Source: Elizabethkingia sp. YR214
GTDB lineage: Bacteria; Bacteroidota; Bacteroidia; Flavobacteriales; Weeksellaceae
Reading direction: 5' to 3'
DNA: 64,000 nucleotides
NCBI RefSeq assembly: GCF_003058195.1
Contig: NZ_QBUH01000011.1
Coordinates: forward strand, 1-64,000
The stretch's first letter is position 1; every line of letters starts with the position of its first letter. The notes below the pieces were generated by a model, which was given only the letters and a program-made list of their open reading frames with translations, did no database searches and was not told the DNA's origin. Shown one piece after another: positions 43,394 to 51,511 of the stretch. A program made the translations under genes and the position numbers.

Positions 43394-44962
43394 ATGAGAA
43401 ATTTCAAAAAACAACTACAATTGTTGGATTATCATATTTATTTCTGGTAGCTTCATGCAGAAGTACGGATAATATAGCAGATAATCCCGGAGATAATTTA
43501 ATTACCAATGGTTCAGCAGTTTTAAATTTCAAGCTTTCTGAAAGCAACTTTACAACAGAAACTATTGAACCATCGGCATCCCTTAACCATGAAAGTGCAA
43601 TTTACAGCGGCAAAGAACAGGAGGTGAGATTTATGAGTGATGATCAACCTTTTATAGCTACCCTTACTCCTGTTTCTTCATTAGCCAAACAAACTAATGT
43701 AAAAAATACAATAGCAGATACTAACCCTTTAAAGGGATTTAATGTAAAGTATAGCGTTATAGCTTACAGAAGAAGTGATGGTAGTAAAGCTGCTACTAAA
43801 GTCTATACAATAGATGCTGTCGGAAACTCTACTCCGGATGATGGTACTTCGATGAGCTTAGATGGTGACACAGAAATGGTTCACAAATATGATTTTGTTG
43901 TTCTGTCTTATAATTCATCAACAGCACCTGCGGATATTACCGTAGCCTTTCTTCGGCAATTTTAACACCTGTTTCAGGTAATGATGATTTGATGTATTTC
44001 AGAGCTGATAATGTTAGGGTTGGAAAAGGTAATAACCTTTTAAGTGTTATATTAAAACATAAGTTTAGTCAGATTACAACGGTTGTTGATGCAACGGCTG
44101 TTGCTTCTGGAAATGGTATTAAAGCAATTGATACACCTGTTATCACCAATCAGCATGCCACAGGAAATAGTATAAAACTTTTTACTGGTGTTATTACCTA
44201 TAGGACGGCTGGAGTAACCAAGTCGCTGGATTTCACCGAAAATTCTACTTCAAATCCTATATGGAGAAGTAAGCCATTCTTAATGGCAAATCCAGGTGCT
44301 GCAGCAAGTGATATGGCTACTTTAACTTTTAGTTCTTTGACAGTTGGAACGAAAGTGAAACAAATATATCAGGTCCAAATCTTGTAATTAGCCCGGAGGT
44401 TAGGTATAATCTTATTTAAAATTTGCTTGTACAGCTATCTCTACACCCTCATATGATTTCAGCATGTATGAACCTGCGACTTCTAGTAAAGACAGAATAT
44501 CACAAGGCTTTACTTTTCTGCCAGCAAACGCTGGTTTTACGTTTGAAGTTTACGAGCTCGATAATTCATTTAATCTAAACATCAATGGTGTAGATCTGGC
44601 AAATCAGGAAATTCAGTTTGAGTCCGGGATTAGTGGACTACCTCAGAATATTCGTTTTGAATCGGATAAAACTCTATGAGAATCTTCGGGAAATTCACAG
44701 ATCTATAATATAAATGGTTCTACAACAAATCCTAAGACAACTGTATCAGAATAAAATAGGCCTAGATGGGTCTGTATCTATTATGGGAAGGAGGAATTTA
44801 TCCAGTCGATTGGAATTATTAGAGCTTTTTGGCGGAACTCAGTTTAATAGGATTACCTGGAAGTTTGATACAACTAGCGATGTAATAGCTACAATGAAGG
44901 TTACAAGATTAACCCTGTTAGTCGGTTATGGAGAAGGGCGAAAAATTGTACCATGTCCATAA
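43394..44962 (+). pseudogene. Decayed duplicate of the second cassette lipoprotein
   Basis: Matches 37126-38706 throughout: MRNFK, then a one-base loss that breaks the signal peptide, the SCRSTDN lipobox region, FMSDDQPFIATLTPVSS, VHKYDFVVLSYNSSTAPAD, MYFRADNVRV, MYEPATSSKDRISQGF and GEGRKIVPCP at the end. At least four frame breaks (near 43408, 43955, 44362 and 44745) and a TGA at about 44677 prevent translation. Many differences from the parent are synonymous, so the copy was probably functional for some time before decay. Confidence 0.88.
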
Positions 44963-44990
44963 TTTAATTAAGGTTGCTAATTATAATAAA

Positions 44991-45026
44991 CGAGTGTAAG
45001 AGATTTCTTACACTCGCTCTTTATTT
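44991..45026 (+). terminator. Terminator retained after the decayed cassette
   Basis: Ten-base stem CGAGTGTAAG / CTTACACTCG followed by CTCTTTATTT. Confidence 0.75.
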
Positions 45027-45259
45027 ACAGAGCCGATATACATTGTTATGACTTTAGATAAGATTAGTTTTAGATCTAAAAATACTTTGCAAAAAATGAA
45101 TACTATTTCTGTTTATACTAAAGGAAGGATATCATAAACATATTGTAAATACTAAGTTAGTAAATTATCCAAATAGTAGTGGAAATAGGATGTTAGCATT
45201 GTGTTTGTGAGTTTAAAAGCAACGAATACCAAATTATTAACACTTAAAAATTATAAATT

Positions 45260-45391
45260 ATGGGCATACTAACGTGGATTATATTCGGATTAATTACAAG
45301 AACAATTGCGAAAGCTATTCACTCAGAACCAGACCCAGGAGGCTGGATTTCAACAATTATTATCGGTATTATTGACGCAGTTGTTGGATAG
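45260..45391 (+). pseudogene. GlsB/YeaQ/YmgE-family membrane protein, nonsense-truncated
   Basis: MGILTWIIFGLITRTIAK then PDPGGWISTIIIGIIDAVVG matches the start of the small three-TM GlsB/YeaQ/YmgE (transglycosylase-associated) proteins. At 45389-45391 a TAG stands where family members have W or G in AVVGGW; the frame continues VLKSL, also family-like, before losing similarity. Intact members have about 80-90 residues, so the 43-residue product lacks the last two membrane segments. It could be a recent nonsense allele. Confidence 0.6.
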
Positions 45392-45472
45392 GTTCTTAAA
45401 TCACTGCATATGATTTACCCTTGTATATGTCTCTCTGATAAATTACTTATTGAATATCTATAAAAAAAGCAC

Positions 45473-45480
45473 TATATTTG
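45473..45480 (+). promoter_or_regulatory. tRNA-Arg promoter, -7 box TATATTTG
   Basis: A perfect TAnnTTTG box with a TTG at 45450-45452, 20 bases upstream of it, and the tRNA 13 bases downstream. Confidence 0.75.
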
Positions 45481-45493
45481 CAAACCTTTAAAC

Positions 45494-45567
45494 GGGTGTG
45501 TAGCTCAATTGGATAGAGCGTTAGATTACGGCTCTAAAGGTTGGGGGTTCGACTCCTCCCACGCTCA
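45494..45567 (+). tRNA. tRNA-Arg (anticodon ACG)
   Basis: A 74-base cloverleaf: acceptor GGGTGTG / CACGCTC, D stem GCTC/GAGC, anticodon stem TTAGA/TCTAA with loop TTACGGC (anticodon ACG), T arm GGGGG-TTCGACT-CCTCC and discriminator A. CCA is not encoded. The ACG first base is normally edited to inosine and reads CGU, CGC and CGA. Confidence 0.95.
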
Positions 45568-45573
45568 CTCGAT

Positions 45574-45606
45574 AAGCGAAAACTAAATTAGTTTTCGCTT
45601 TTTTAT
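45574..45606 (+). terminator. Terminator of the tRNA-Arg gene
   Basis: Complementary arms AAGCGAAAACTAA / TTAGTTTTCGCTT with T-rich sequence after, seven bases past the tRNA. Confidence 0.85.
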
Positions 45607-46325
45607 TTTTTCATCGGATTTAATTGCTTTCACTCTTTCTGTCATATCAATTTTTCATTCCCTATTTTTGTAATTAAATCACCTTTTTTAATAAAGAGAT
45701 TGTTTCTAGCGTCTTATTATTATGATAATTCAAAATATTTTTATTTAAAATTTTAATAATATATACTTTATATAGATGCTTTCTAATCTCAACCAGATTT
45801 TATAATTGGTTTAAAGCAATAAAAATGCACAAAATATCATTACAAAATCATATAGCTGCAATACTAGTTTGATGAATGTAGGGTACATGTAGTATATTGT
45901 TTAATCACATTTTACAGAAGATAAAGGAGAAAGCTTATTACTTTTACTCCATAAACTTAGCCTTTAAATTAGATTTGATTATAACATAAAATCACTGTAA
46001 TTAAGAGACCCGGTAAATGAGTGGGTACTGAACTCTTAATATTTGCAAATTAATTAAAAGATATTTAAAAATTTCGGATAGGTATGAGGGACATTATGGA
46101 GTATTGCAAAAGTATGGAATGAAAGAAGCTTCAAAAGCATTTCGATGCCAATTACCTACAGTTTTAAATTTTTGGAGAAAGAATCTTTATCTTAAGAAAT
46201 AATTAGTAAAGTATGTTATTTATACAATCAAAAACAATTCTCCATCATTCTATATATCATGTATAAATAAATGTCTTAAGAGCAATAAGGAATATTCATT
46301 TAAAATAAATAAGAAACTAACTGGA
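45607..46325 (+). other. Long non-coding region with repeat element and HTH-like scrap
   Basis: Contains a copy of the cassette direct repeat (TGTAGGG at 45877, TGTAGTA at 45888) without a TTTG box at the expected distance. An AATATTTG box sits at 46038-46045. Then a frame ends YGVLQKYGMKEASKAFRCQLPTVLNFWRKN (in part) at about 46201, resembling the HTH of a transposase or integrase. Probably relics of a lost cassette and a mobile element. Confidence 0.4.
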
Positions 46326-47222
46326 ATGAAATATTTTAAAATTATAATTCTGTCGATTGGGCTAGTAGCTGTAAATTGTTCGACGCAAAATATAGGTACT
46401 AAGAGTACAAAAAAAATATATGATAGTAAACATGAAGAAGCACTCCTCAATGTAAAATATGGCCTATATAAAAGAAATGTTATGGATGTTTATCTCCCTG
46501 CTAACAGAAGTATCCAAACCGCATTTTTGATTAGTATCCACGGAGGAGCATGGACAACGGGAGATAAAAGACAATTGACAGAGCTTTCTAAATATCTTCT
46601 TTCACAGGGGATTGCGGTAGCGAATCTAAATTACCGTTATGCAAACTCTACAGATACTCATCTTCCTGAGCTTTTAGATGATATAGAGAATGTTGTAAAA
46701 TATCTTGCATCCCACTCTAAAGAATGGAATATCAGAAACGAAGGTTTTTCAATTTTAGGAGGTAGTTCAGGTGCGCATGTTTCAATGATGTATGCCTATA
46801 CAAGAAATCCTCAGATTAAAAGCATAGTAGACATATGTGGCCCTACAGATTTTACAAATATACAAACCTTGGAGAAAATAAGGGCTAATCTTTTTGGAGG
46901 TCTCCTCTTTAAAACCCTGAATAAAATGTCAGAAAACAAAGTCGTCTGGAAACCTGGAAACGAAATACCGGAAGCTTATATAATGAGCAGTCCCGCAAAA
47001 TTTGTAAGACAAATTCCTATTATGATTGTTCATGGGGATAAGGATAATATTGTTCCCATTGAACAGGCTTATACCCTCGAAAATGAACTTAAAACAATAA
47101 ATGTCCAAAATAAATTGATCGTAGTTTCTGGAGCAAGACATAATCCTTTAAAACGTACAAAAGATAAGCAGTCTATATTTGCTGATATAGTTAGATGGCT
47201 TAAAGAATATGGTGTAAATTAA
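46326..47222 (+). CDS. Alpha/beta-hydrolase lipoprotein (BD-FAE/esterase-like)
   Basis: A 298-residue lipoprotein: lipobox VAVNC near residue 19. The hydrolase fold shows the oxyanion motif SIHGGAW near 70-76, the nucleophile elbow GGSSGAH near 155-161 (catalytic Ser), an Asp in the HGDKDNIVP segment near 240, and a catalytic His in SGARHNPL near 270. The HGGxW and G-x-S-x-G-A-H combination is typical of the BD-FAE/carboxylesterase subgroup. Export as a lipoprotein suggests action on extracellular esters. It lies just before the cassette-rich region but carries no obvious functional link to it. Confidence 0.85.
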   Translation: MKYFKIIILSIGLVAVNCSTQNIGTKSTKKIYDSKHEEALLNVKYGLYKRNVMDVYLPANRSIQTAFLISIHGGAWTTGDKRQLTELSKYLLSQGIAVANLNYRYANSTDTHLPELLDDIENVVKYLASHSKEWNIRNEGFSILGGSSGAHVSMMYAYTRNPQIKSIVDICGPTDFTNIQTLEKIRANLFGGLLFKTLNKMSENKVVWKPGNEIPEAYIMSSPAKFVRQIPIMIVHGDKDNIVPIEQAYTLENELKTINVQNKLIVVSGARHNPLKRTKDKQSIFADIVRWLKEYGVN

Positions 47223-47471
47223 TTGGGTTTATTGATAGATTTCCCTCTGTTTTTATTTTCATATATTTTTTTATTGTAATAGTTGTCCTTCTTATATGAG
47301 TATTGAATTATACTGTGGATTTATTGACTTTAGCACTATTTATATTTGGTTGGTGTAAAATGTTTTTCAATTGATCTAATGGTCTCACATGGTCCAATGA
47401 AGATACTGGAGTTTGTACTAAAGGGTCTTTTCACGAGTGTTATAGGTGAAAGTTTTTTAATTTTAATGAGA
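47223..47471 (+). other. Gene-free stretch after the hydrolase gene
   Basis: No credible gene. A leftward frame of 62 codons (47336-47524) overlaps the promoter element at 47472 and is not called. Confidence 0.3.
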
Positions 47472-47529
47472 TGTCGGGTATATGTAGGATTTTTATTTTT
47501 GTAATTAATATTAAAATTATTCAATTTTG
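47472..47529 (+). promoter_or_regulatory. Direct-repeat promoter 1 (TGTCGGG-N4-TGTAGGA)
   Basis: Repeats at 47472 and 47483 (11 bp apart), TTG at 47499-47501, and a CAATTTTG -7 box at 47522-47529. The first repeat is 50 bp from the -7 box. It drives a short unit ending at the double hairpin 47722-47779; a 16-codon frame (MNYYKINKILKCPVNN) lies inside from about 47590. Confidence 0.6.
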
Positions 47530-47721
47530 CAAAGCAATTAGTAATAAATATAAGAAGTGTTTATGTGTGTTGGTTGTCAAGAATAAACAATGAATTACTA
47601 TAAAATAAACAAAATTCTAAAATGTCCCGTAAATAATTGATTTTTTATAGTTAAAATAGAAATACATAAGTGTGAAAGTGTATAATAAGCTTTCATCTTT
47701 GTATTTATTTTTTTGTAAAAT

Positions 47722-47779
47722 AAGTCTTTATGACTTTCCGGTCGATTTTATGCCCAATATTAAATCGACCGGTTTTTTC
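47722..47779 (+). ncRNA. Double-hairpin RNA end, copy 1
   Basis: Hairpin 1 is AAGTC-TTTAT-GACTT. Hairpin 2 is CCGGTCGATTT / AAATCGACCGG followed by TTTTTTC. The same two-hairpin layout recurs at 55864-55921 with compensating base changes in both stems, so the RNA structure is conserved. It ends a roughly 240-base transcript without a clear gene. Confidence 0.65.
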
Positions 47780-48261
47780 GGGAATAAGCTAATCATGGAC
47801 GCTATACTTGTCTATATTTTAAATAGTTTAAGTTAAATAAATCCATTGATAATGGGTATGGAAAAGTCTTATGAGATTGCTATCAACTATTCTCATTCAT
47901 AAATTAATTCTATAGATAGTCTACCATAAAGATAATTAGAGATATCGATTTAGATAATGAGAGTGTAAGGTTTTCACTCAAAGGTATACAAGTAATTGTA
48001 TTTTCATACAGCAGTTCTACTGTCAGACTCTCGAGATGTATTTGACGTTATTTCTTTTAGATGCATTGATTTGTGCACCTGACTTAGGATAGCTTTAATT
48101 TTTTTTAAATATTTTTTCTTTACTTCTGTTAATTTACCGTAATATTCATGAAAGGTGGCCATTGGTTTTATTAGAATTTTTACTAAAGCTGCTTCTATTT
48201 AATTTTTCCCTAAATGCCTAACAGATTAGATAATCTGTTGCTAATCAAATTATTGTTGAGT
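47780..48261 (+). other. Gene-free stretch before cassette three
   Basis: A leftward 52-codon frame (48004-48162, MATFHEYYGKLTEVKKKYLKK...) is helical and Lys-rich but has no supporting context. A GAGTGTAA-like string occurs near 47960. No intact gene is called. Confidence 0.3.
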
Positions 48262-48320
48262 TGTAGCATCTATGTATGATGCTAATTTTATTATTGTCTC
48301 GAAATAAGTATTGAGCTTTG
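48262..48320 (+). promoter_or_regulatory. Direct-repeat promoter 2 (TGTAGCA-N4-TGTATGA)
   Basis: Repeats at 48262 and 48273, GAGCTTTG -7 box at 48313-48320 (51 bp from the first repeat). The peptide gene begins 57 bases later. Confidence 0.65.
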
Positions 48321-48376
48321 CCTTATAGTTTGTATCAGCTTTAGGCTTTATTATTTAAACAGAATAAATTTCACAA

Positions 48377-48589
48377 ATGATTAATATGGAAGATAATAAC
48401 AAAAAACAAACAACAAAGAAGTTGCATGAGAAAAAAGATTATATGCCACCTCTAATAAGTCTTAGTTTTATAGAAATGGAGGGAAGCTTTTTAGCAGCTT
48501 CTGCAGTTATTATTACAACAGATGTTAATAGCCAGATAACCGGTGAATGGAACACAGGCACTGATATGACTGATGATCTTAGCTGGTAA
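48377..48589 (+). CDS. Short cassette peptide (about 70 residues)
   Basis: A 70-residue peptide with the shared half HEKKDYMPPLISLSFIEMEG and then FLAASAVIITTDVNS, and a variable tail GEWNTGTDMTDDLSW. The usual EMExGIA is here EMEGSFLAASA, a divergent form. A second ATG at 48386 (MEDNN) is an equally possible start. It lies 57 bases after the direct-repeat promoter and 43 bases before the FISUMP lipoprotein. It lacks a classical signal peptide and cysteines. The product is unknown. Confidence 0.72.
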   Translation: MINMEDNNKKQTTKKLHEKKDYMPPLISLSFIEMEGSFLAASAVIITTDVNSQITGEWNTGTDMTDDLSW

Positions 48590-48632
48590 AATAAGTAAAG
48601 ACTAATATTTTTAATTAACAAATAGGATTAAG

Positions 48633-50306
48633 ATGTTAAAAAGAATTTTTACAATTATAGACCCCATTATAAGAGAGAGTGCTACATTGCTATTTGTATT
48701 TTTTATGTTAATTTCATGTCGTAGTACCGATACTGATCACTCTAATACAGATAATACTAATGCAGTGGTTAAAATAAATGTGCAAGGCGAGATGTTTGAT
48801 CGTGTACAAAATATAGAGAATCAAGCGGCAGTTTCAGTAGTTAAGCCGGATTCTTCATTACTGATTTTTCAAGATGAAATTCCATTTAATGATGATTTTA
48901 CGCTAATTGCTAGAGTATCATCTGATGTCTTACCCGTTCAAAAAGCTACTGTATCATTATCAAATATAAGTTCGGTGCAGGCTGATACTGATGTAAGTAC
49001 TATCCCCTTAGGAATCAGATATAAGCTAATAGTATATAAAGCAACAGGAGAATATATTACAGAGAGAAATTATATATACGGTCAGGAAAGCAGTACACAG
49101 GCTCTTAATCTGGACGGAGGAAACAATTATACATTTGTTGTGTATTCTGTTAACAGCCCAGCGACCCTTCCGGTCGTTACATTCACGAACTCTCAGAATA
49201 AAACTCTTTCTACTTCGATTATTTCAGGACTAAGTGGGATTTCGGACTTTATGTATTTCAAGAAAGAGATGCAGTTGGTTGGTAATCAGCCTAACTATCT
49301 AAATGTGGTATTTAATCATAAATTCAGTCAGATTATTACACATATTGATGCTTCCCTAAGTGGATATAATGTTAGTGCCACAGATCTTTCCTATGATTCC
49401 CATTTTCCTACAGCTGGTATAAAACTTGAGGATGCAGCTATAACACGTACTGGTACTGTGGGGCGTTCTAATATTATTTTTCAGACACTTAATTTGTCTA
49501 CTATTGTTAGTAATCCAACAATTATAAACGGAAATACTTCTACAGGCTCTCTTGTCATAAATTCTATAACTATTGGGAGTATAGTGCGCACTAAACTCAC
49601 TGCATTTGCAAATAAATTAATGATCACCCCTGGTGTAAAGTATAATGTAACATTAAACATTGTGCCCACAGATACCTACCTTGATTATATGGGGCAGAAG
49701 GCCGTTCGTATTAATGGAGAAATATGGATGCGTCACAATCTTGGAGCAGATACCAATCTTAATCCGGATCAAGATCCTTCAGTTCAGGGACTTCATGGAA
49801 ATTACTACCAATGGGGAGAAATCCAAGAAGTAGCCAATGCCTATACAGCATCAGAAGCTATTTCTGGGTGGAGAGGAACAGGGTATCCGTGGAAAGCTAA
49901 CAATGCATGGAATAGTGGAACAGAAACTTCTCCTGTAAAGGTAATGGCTAATGACCCGTGTCCTAATGGTTTTCGTATTCCGACTAAAACAGAATATGAT
50001 GCACTTATAGCTTCTACTGTACAAGGAAATGTAGGGATATGGAGTAAAGGAGAGACCAATTTTTCAGCAGCAAAAGTATTTGTAAGTAAACGAAATAAAA
50101 ATGTTCATTTGACTTTTCCCGCAGCTGGATTCCGTGATGCCTATGCAGGTTCACTTTTTGATTCTTCATATAAGATTCGGGGTGAAGGTGGATATTACAG
50201 AACAAGTACAGCGAATTATGAGATGAGTATTTATGCAGGGCAGGTAGTTTTATATTCAGATGCATATAAATCTTGGGGGGAATCGATTCGTTGTATTGCT
50301 GTTTAA
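48633..50306 (+). CDS. Fimbrillin-like lipoprotein with FISUMP C-terminal domain
   Basis: A 557-residue lipoprotein; lipobox MLISC followed by R-S-T-D (Cys about residue 29). The N-terminal fimbrillin-like region includes GIRYKLIVYKATGEY, GNNYTFVVYSVNSPATLP, DFMYFKKEMQLV and FNHKFSQIITHIDAS. From about residue 345 a Fibrobacter-succinogenes major paralogous (FISUMP) domain runs to the end: GEIWMRHNLGADT, GNYYQWGE, DPCPNGFRIPTKTEYDAL, LTFPAAGFRD, GYYRTS and ESIRCIAV. FISUMP domains are carbohydrate-surface or adhesin-like in Bacteroidota. The gene is transcribed with the peptide upstream. Confidence 0.82.
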   Translation: MLKRIFTIIDPIIRESATLLFVFFMLISCRSTDTDHSNTDNTNAVVKINVQGEMFDRVQNIENQAAVSVVKPDSSLLIFQDEIPFNDDFTLIARVSSDVLPVQKATVSLSNISSVQADTDVSTIPLGIRYKLIVYKATGEYITERNYIYGQESSTQALNLDGGNNYTFVVYSVNSPATLPVVTFTNSQNKTLSTSIISGLSGISDFMYFKKEMQLVGNQPNYLNVVFNHKFSQIITHIDASLSGYNVSATDLSYDSHFPTAGIKLEDAAITRTGTVGRSNIIFQTLNLSTIVSNPTIINGNTSTGSLVINSITIGSIVRTKLTAFANKLMITPGVKYNVTLNIVPTDTYLDYMGQKAVRINGEIWMRHNLGADTNLNPDQDPSVQGLHGNYYQWGEIQEVANAYTASEAISGWRGTGYPWKANNAWNSGTETSPVKVMANDPCPNGFRIPTKTEYDALIASTVQGNVGIWSKGETNFSAAKVFVSKRNKNVHLTFPAAGFRDAYAGSLFDSSYKIRGEGGYYRTSTANYEMSIYAGQVVLYSDAYKSWGESIRCIAV

Positions 50307-50316
50307 TCGAAACTAT

Positions 50317-50368
50317 CAACCTATAATTTCTGTTGAATATGTTTTTATACAACAGAAATTATAGGTTG
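50317..50368. repeat. Perfect 19-bp inverted repeat after cassette three
   Basis: CAACCTATAATTTCTGTTG pairs exactly with CAACAGAAATTATAGGTTG across a 14-base loop, 11 bases past the lipoprotein stop. No T run on either strand; it probably protects or ends the transcript. Confidence 0.75.
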
Positions 50369-50521
50369 GAAAAGAATCAGTATTTCTAGGAATTTAGATA
50401 TAAGGTTATTTTGTGGTTAGTGCTCTATCAGCTTATCATATGAAAAAAAAAGTGTCAATGTAGCACTCCTGTCTTTTTTTGTTCATTATAATTTAAGCTA
50501 GATAAGATTTAAGTAGGGTGC

Positions 50522-50692
50522 TATCTTTGCCTTAGATCAATTTAGTTTATACAATTTTGTATTGTATAATTGATGTTTGTAAAAAGAAAAAGCCACTATA
50601 ATATAATCATCATATTTTATTTGTTTGTATAAACTAAAACTTAAGTGTTTTGGCAGGTAATTAATTGGTGTGATAATTACCTGCATTTATTT
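50522..50692 (+). ncRNA. Candidate structured small RNA
   Basis: A perfect TATCTTTG -7 box (50522-50529) is followed by about 160 bases without a gene. Within it TTTAGTTTATACAA (50541-50554) is exactly complementary to TTGTATAAACTAAA (50625-50638). The inner part TATACAAT (50549) can instead pair with ATTGTATA (50561). The unit closes with the hairpin GCAGGTAATTA / TAATTACCTGC and ATTTATTT. Two exclusive folds upstream of a terminator suggest a regulatory RNA. Confidence 0.5.
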
Positions 50693-50872
50693 GGGCTTGT
50701 TATAATAATAATGGTTTTCTAAAAGTTTTTTACTTTTTCTTACAAGTACCAGCCCTTTGCTAATAACAAGTTTGTATCTTAAAGTAAGATTTGTTTTATT
50801 TCTCTATGCCTATCCTTATATAAGGTATAGGATATTTCCCTCGTTATTTTTTAATTCATTGACTGTCAGTAA

Positions 50873-50932
50873 TGTAGGGTCTATGTATGGTGTATGGTTT
50901 TGCATATGTTTCAAATATATTATTGATTTTTG
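50873..50932 (+). promoter_or_regulatory. Direct-repeat promoter 3 (TGTAGGG-N4-TGTATGG)
   Basis: Repeats at 50873 and 50884, TTTTG ending 50902 as -33-like element, GATTTTTG -7 box at 50925-50932 (52 bp from the first repeat). The peptide gene starts at 51008. Confidence 0.65.
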
Positions 50933-51007
50933 CGGCTATTATAATTAAGTATTCAAGTAGTATATGGGTTTGAAACTTTAAAATATAACATTAAGAAACA
51001 ACACAAC

Positions 51008-51196
51008 ATGATGAAACTAAAGCAAAACACAGACTTATTGAAAAGGAAAAAAGTATATCTCGCACCTAAAGTGGAAACAATCCTTGTCGAAACAGGTAAA
51101 GATGATTACATTTCATATTTTGCATCCGTAAAATTGGCTACTTGCAATAATCAAGAAAACAGTAAACAAAATCCGATATCCAAAAGGATTTTGTAA
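51008..51196 (+). CDS. Divergent cassette peptide ahead of the TPR-HTH regulators
   Basis: A 62-residue peptide with LLKRKKVYLAPKVETILVET, matching the K-K-x-Y-x2-P-x-V/I-x3-I-V/I-E half of the other cassette peptides, but then GKDDYISYFASVKLATCNN instead of GIAAxSA, one cysteine, and a Lys/Arg-rich tail. The leader AAACAACACAAC-ATG is like those at 55634 and 59106. It is the only peptide followed by a regulator (51512) rather than a fimbrillin lipoprotein, which makes it a candidate signal for that regulator. The function is unknown. Confidence 0.6.
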   Translation: MMKLKQNTDLLKRKKVYLAPKVETILVETGKDDYISYFASVKLATCNNQENSKQNPISKRIL

Positions 51197-51511
51197 ACCA
51201 ATTTCAACTATTGGTGATATCAGGATCGTAAGTTTTATTTGTACTTGCACTGCATAAACAAGTATCCGGATTATATGAGCCAACTAAGCTACTACGCTTT
51301 GGTAATTCTCCTGTATACGGATATATGGTGTAATTGAGGTTTTCTTAAGAAAAAATAGATGTTTTTATTATTAATGAACGCTTTCAGGGTTGATAATTTG
51401 ATAATTCTATTTTTTAAACTCAATGGTCATTTTACAGTCAATTATTTACATACCTGTATAACTATTACAATTACAAACAAAGCTGTAAATTTTAATTCTT
51501 TTTATTGAAAA
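51197..51511 (+). other. Leader region of the first TPR-HTH gene
   Basis: No gene. Weak hairpin arms (AAGTATCCGGATTATAT with TATACGGATATATGG) are present; no TGTAGGG repeat or TAnnTTTG box was seen. Confidence 0.3.

Noticed and set aside
47336-47524. Leftward 62-codon frame
   Set aside because: Overlaps the direct-repeat promoter at 47472 and has no context; composition is non-specific.
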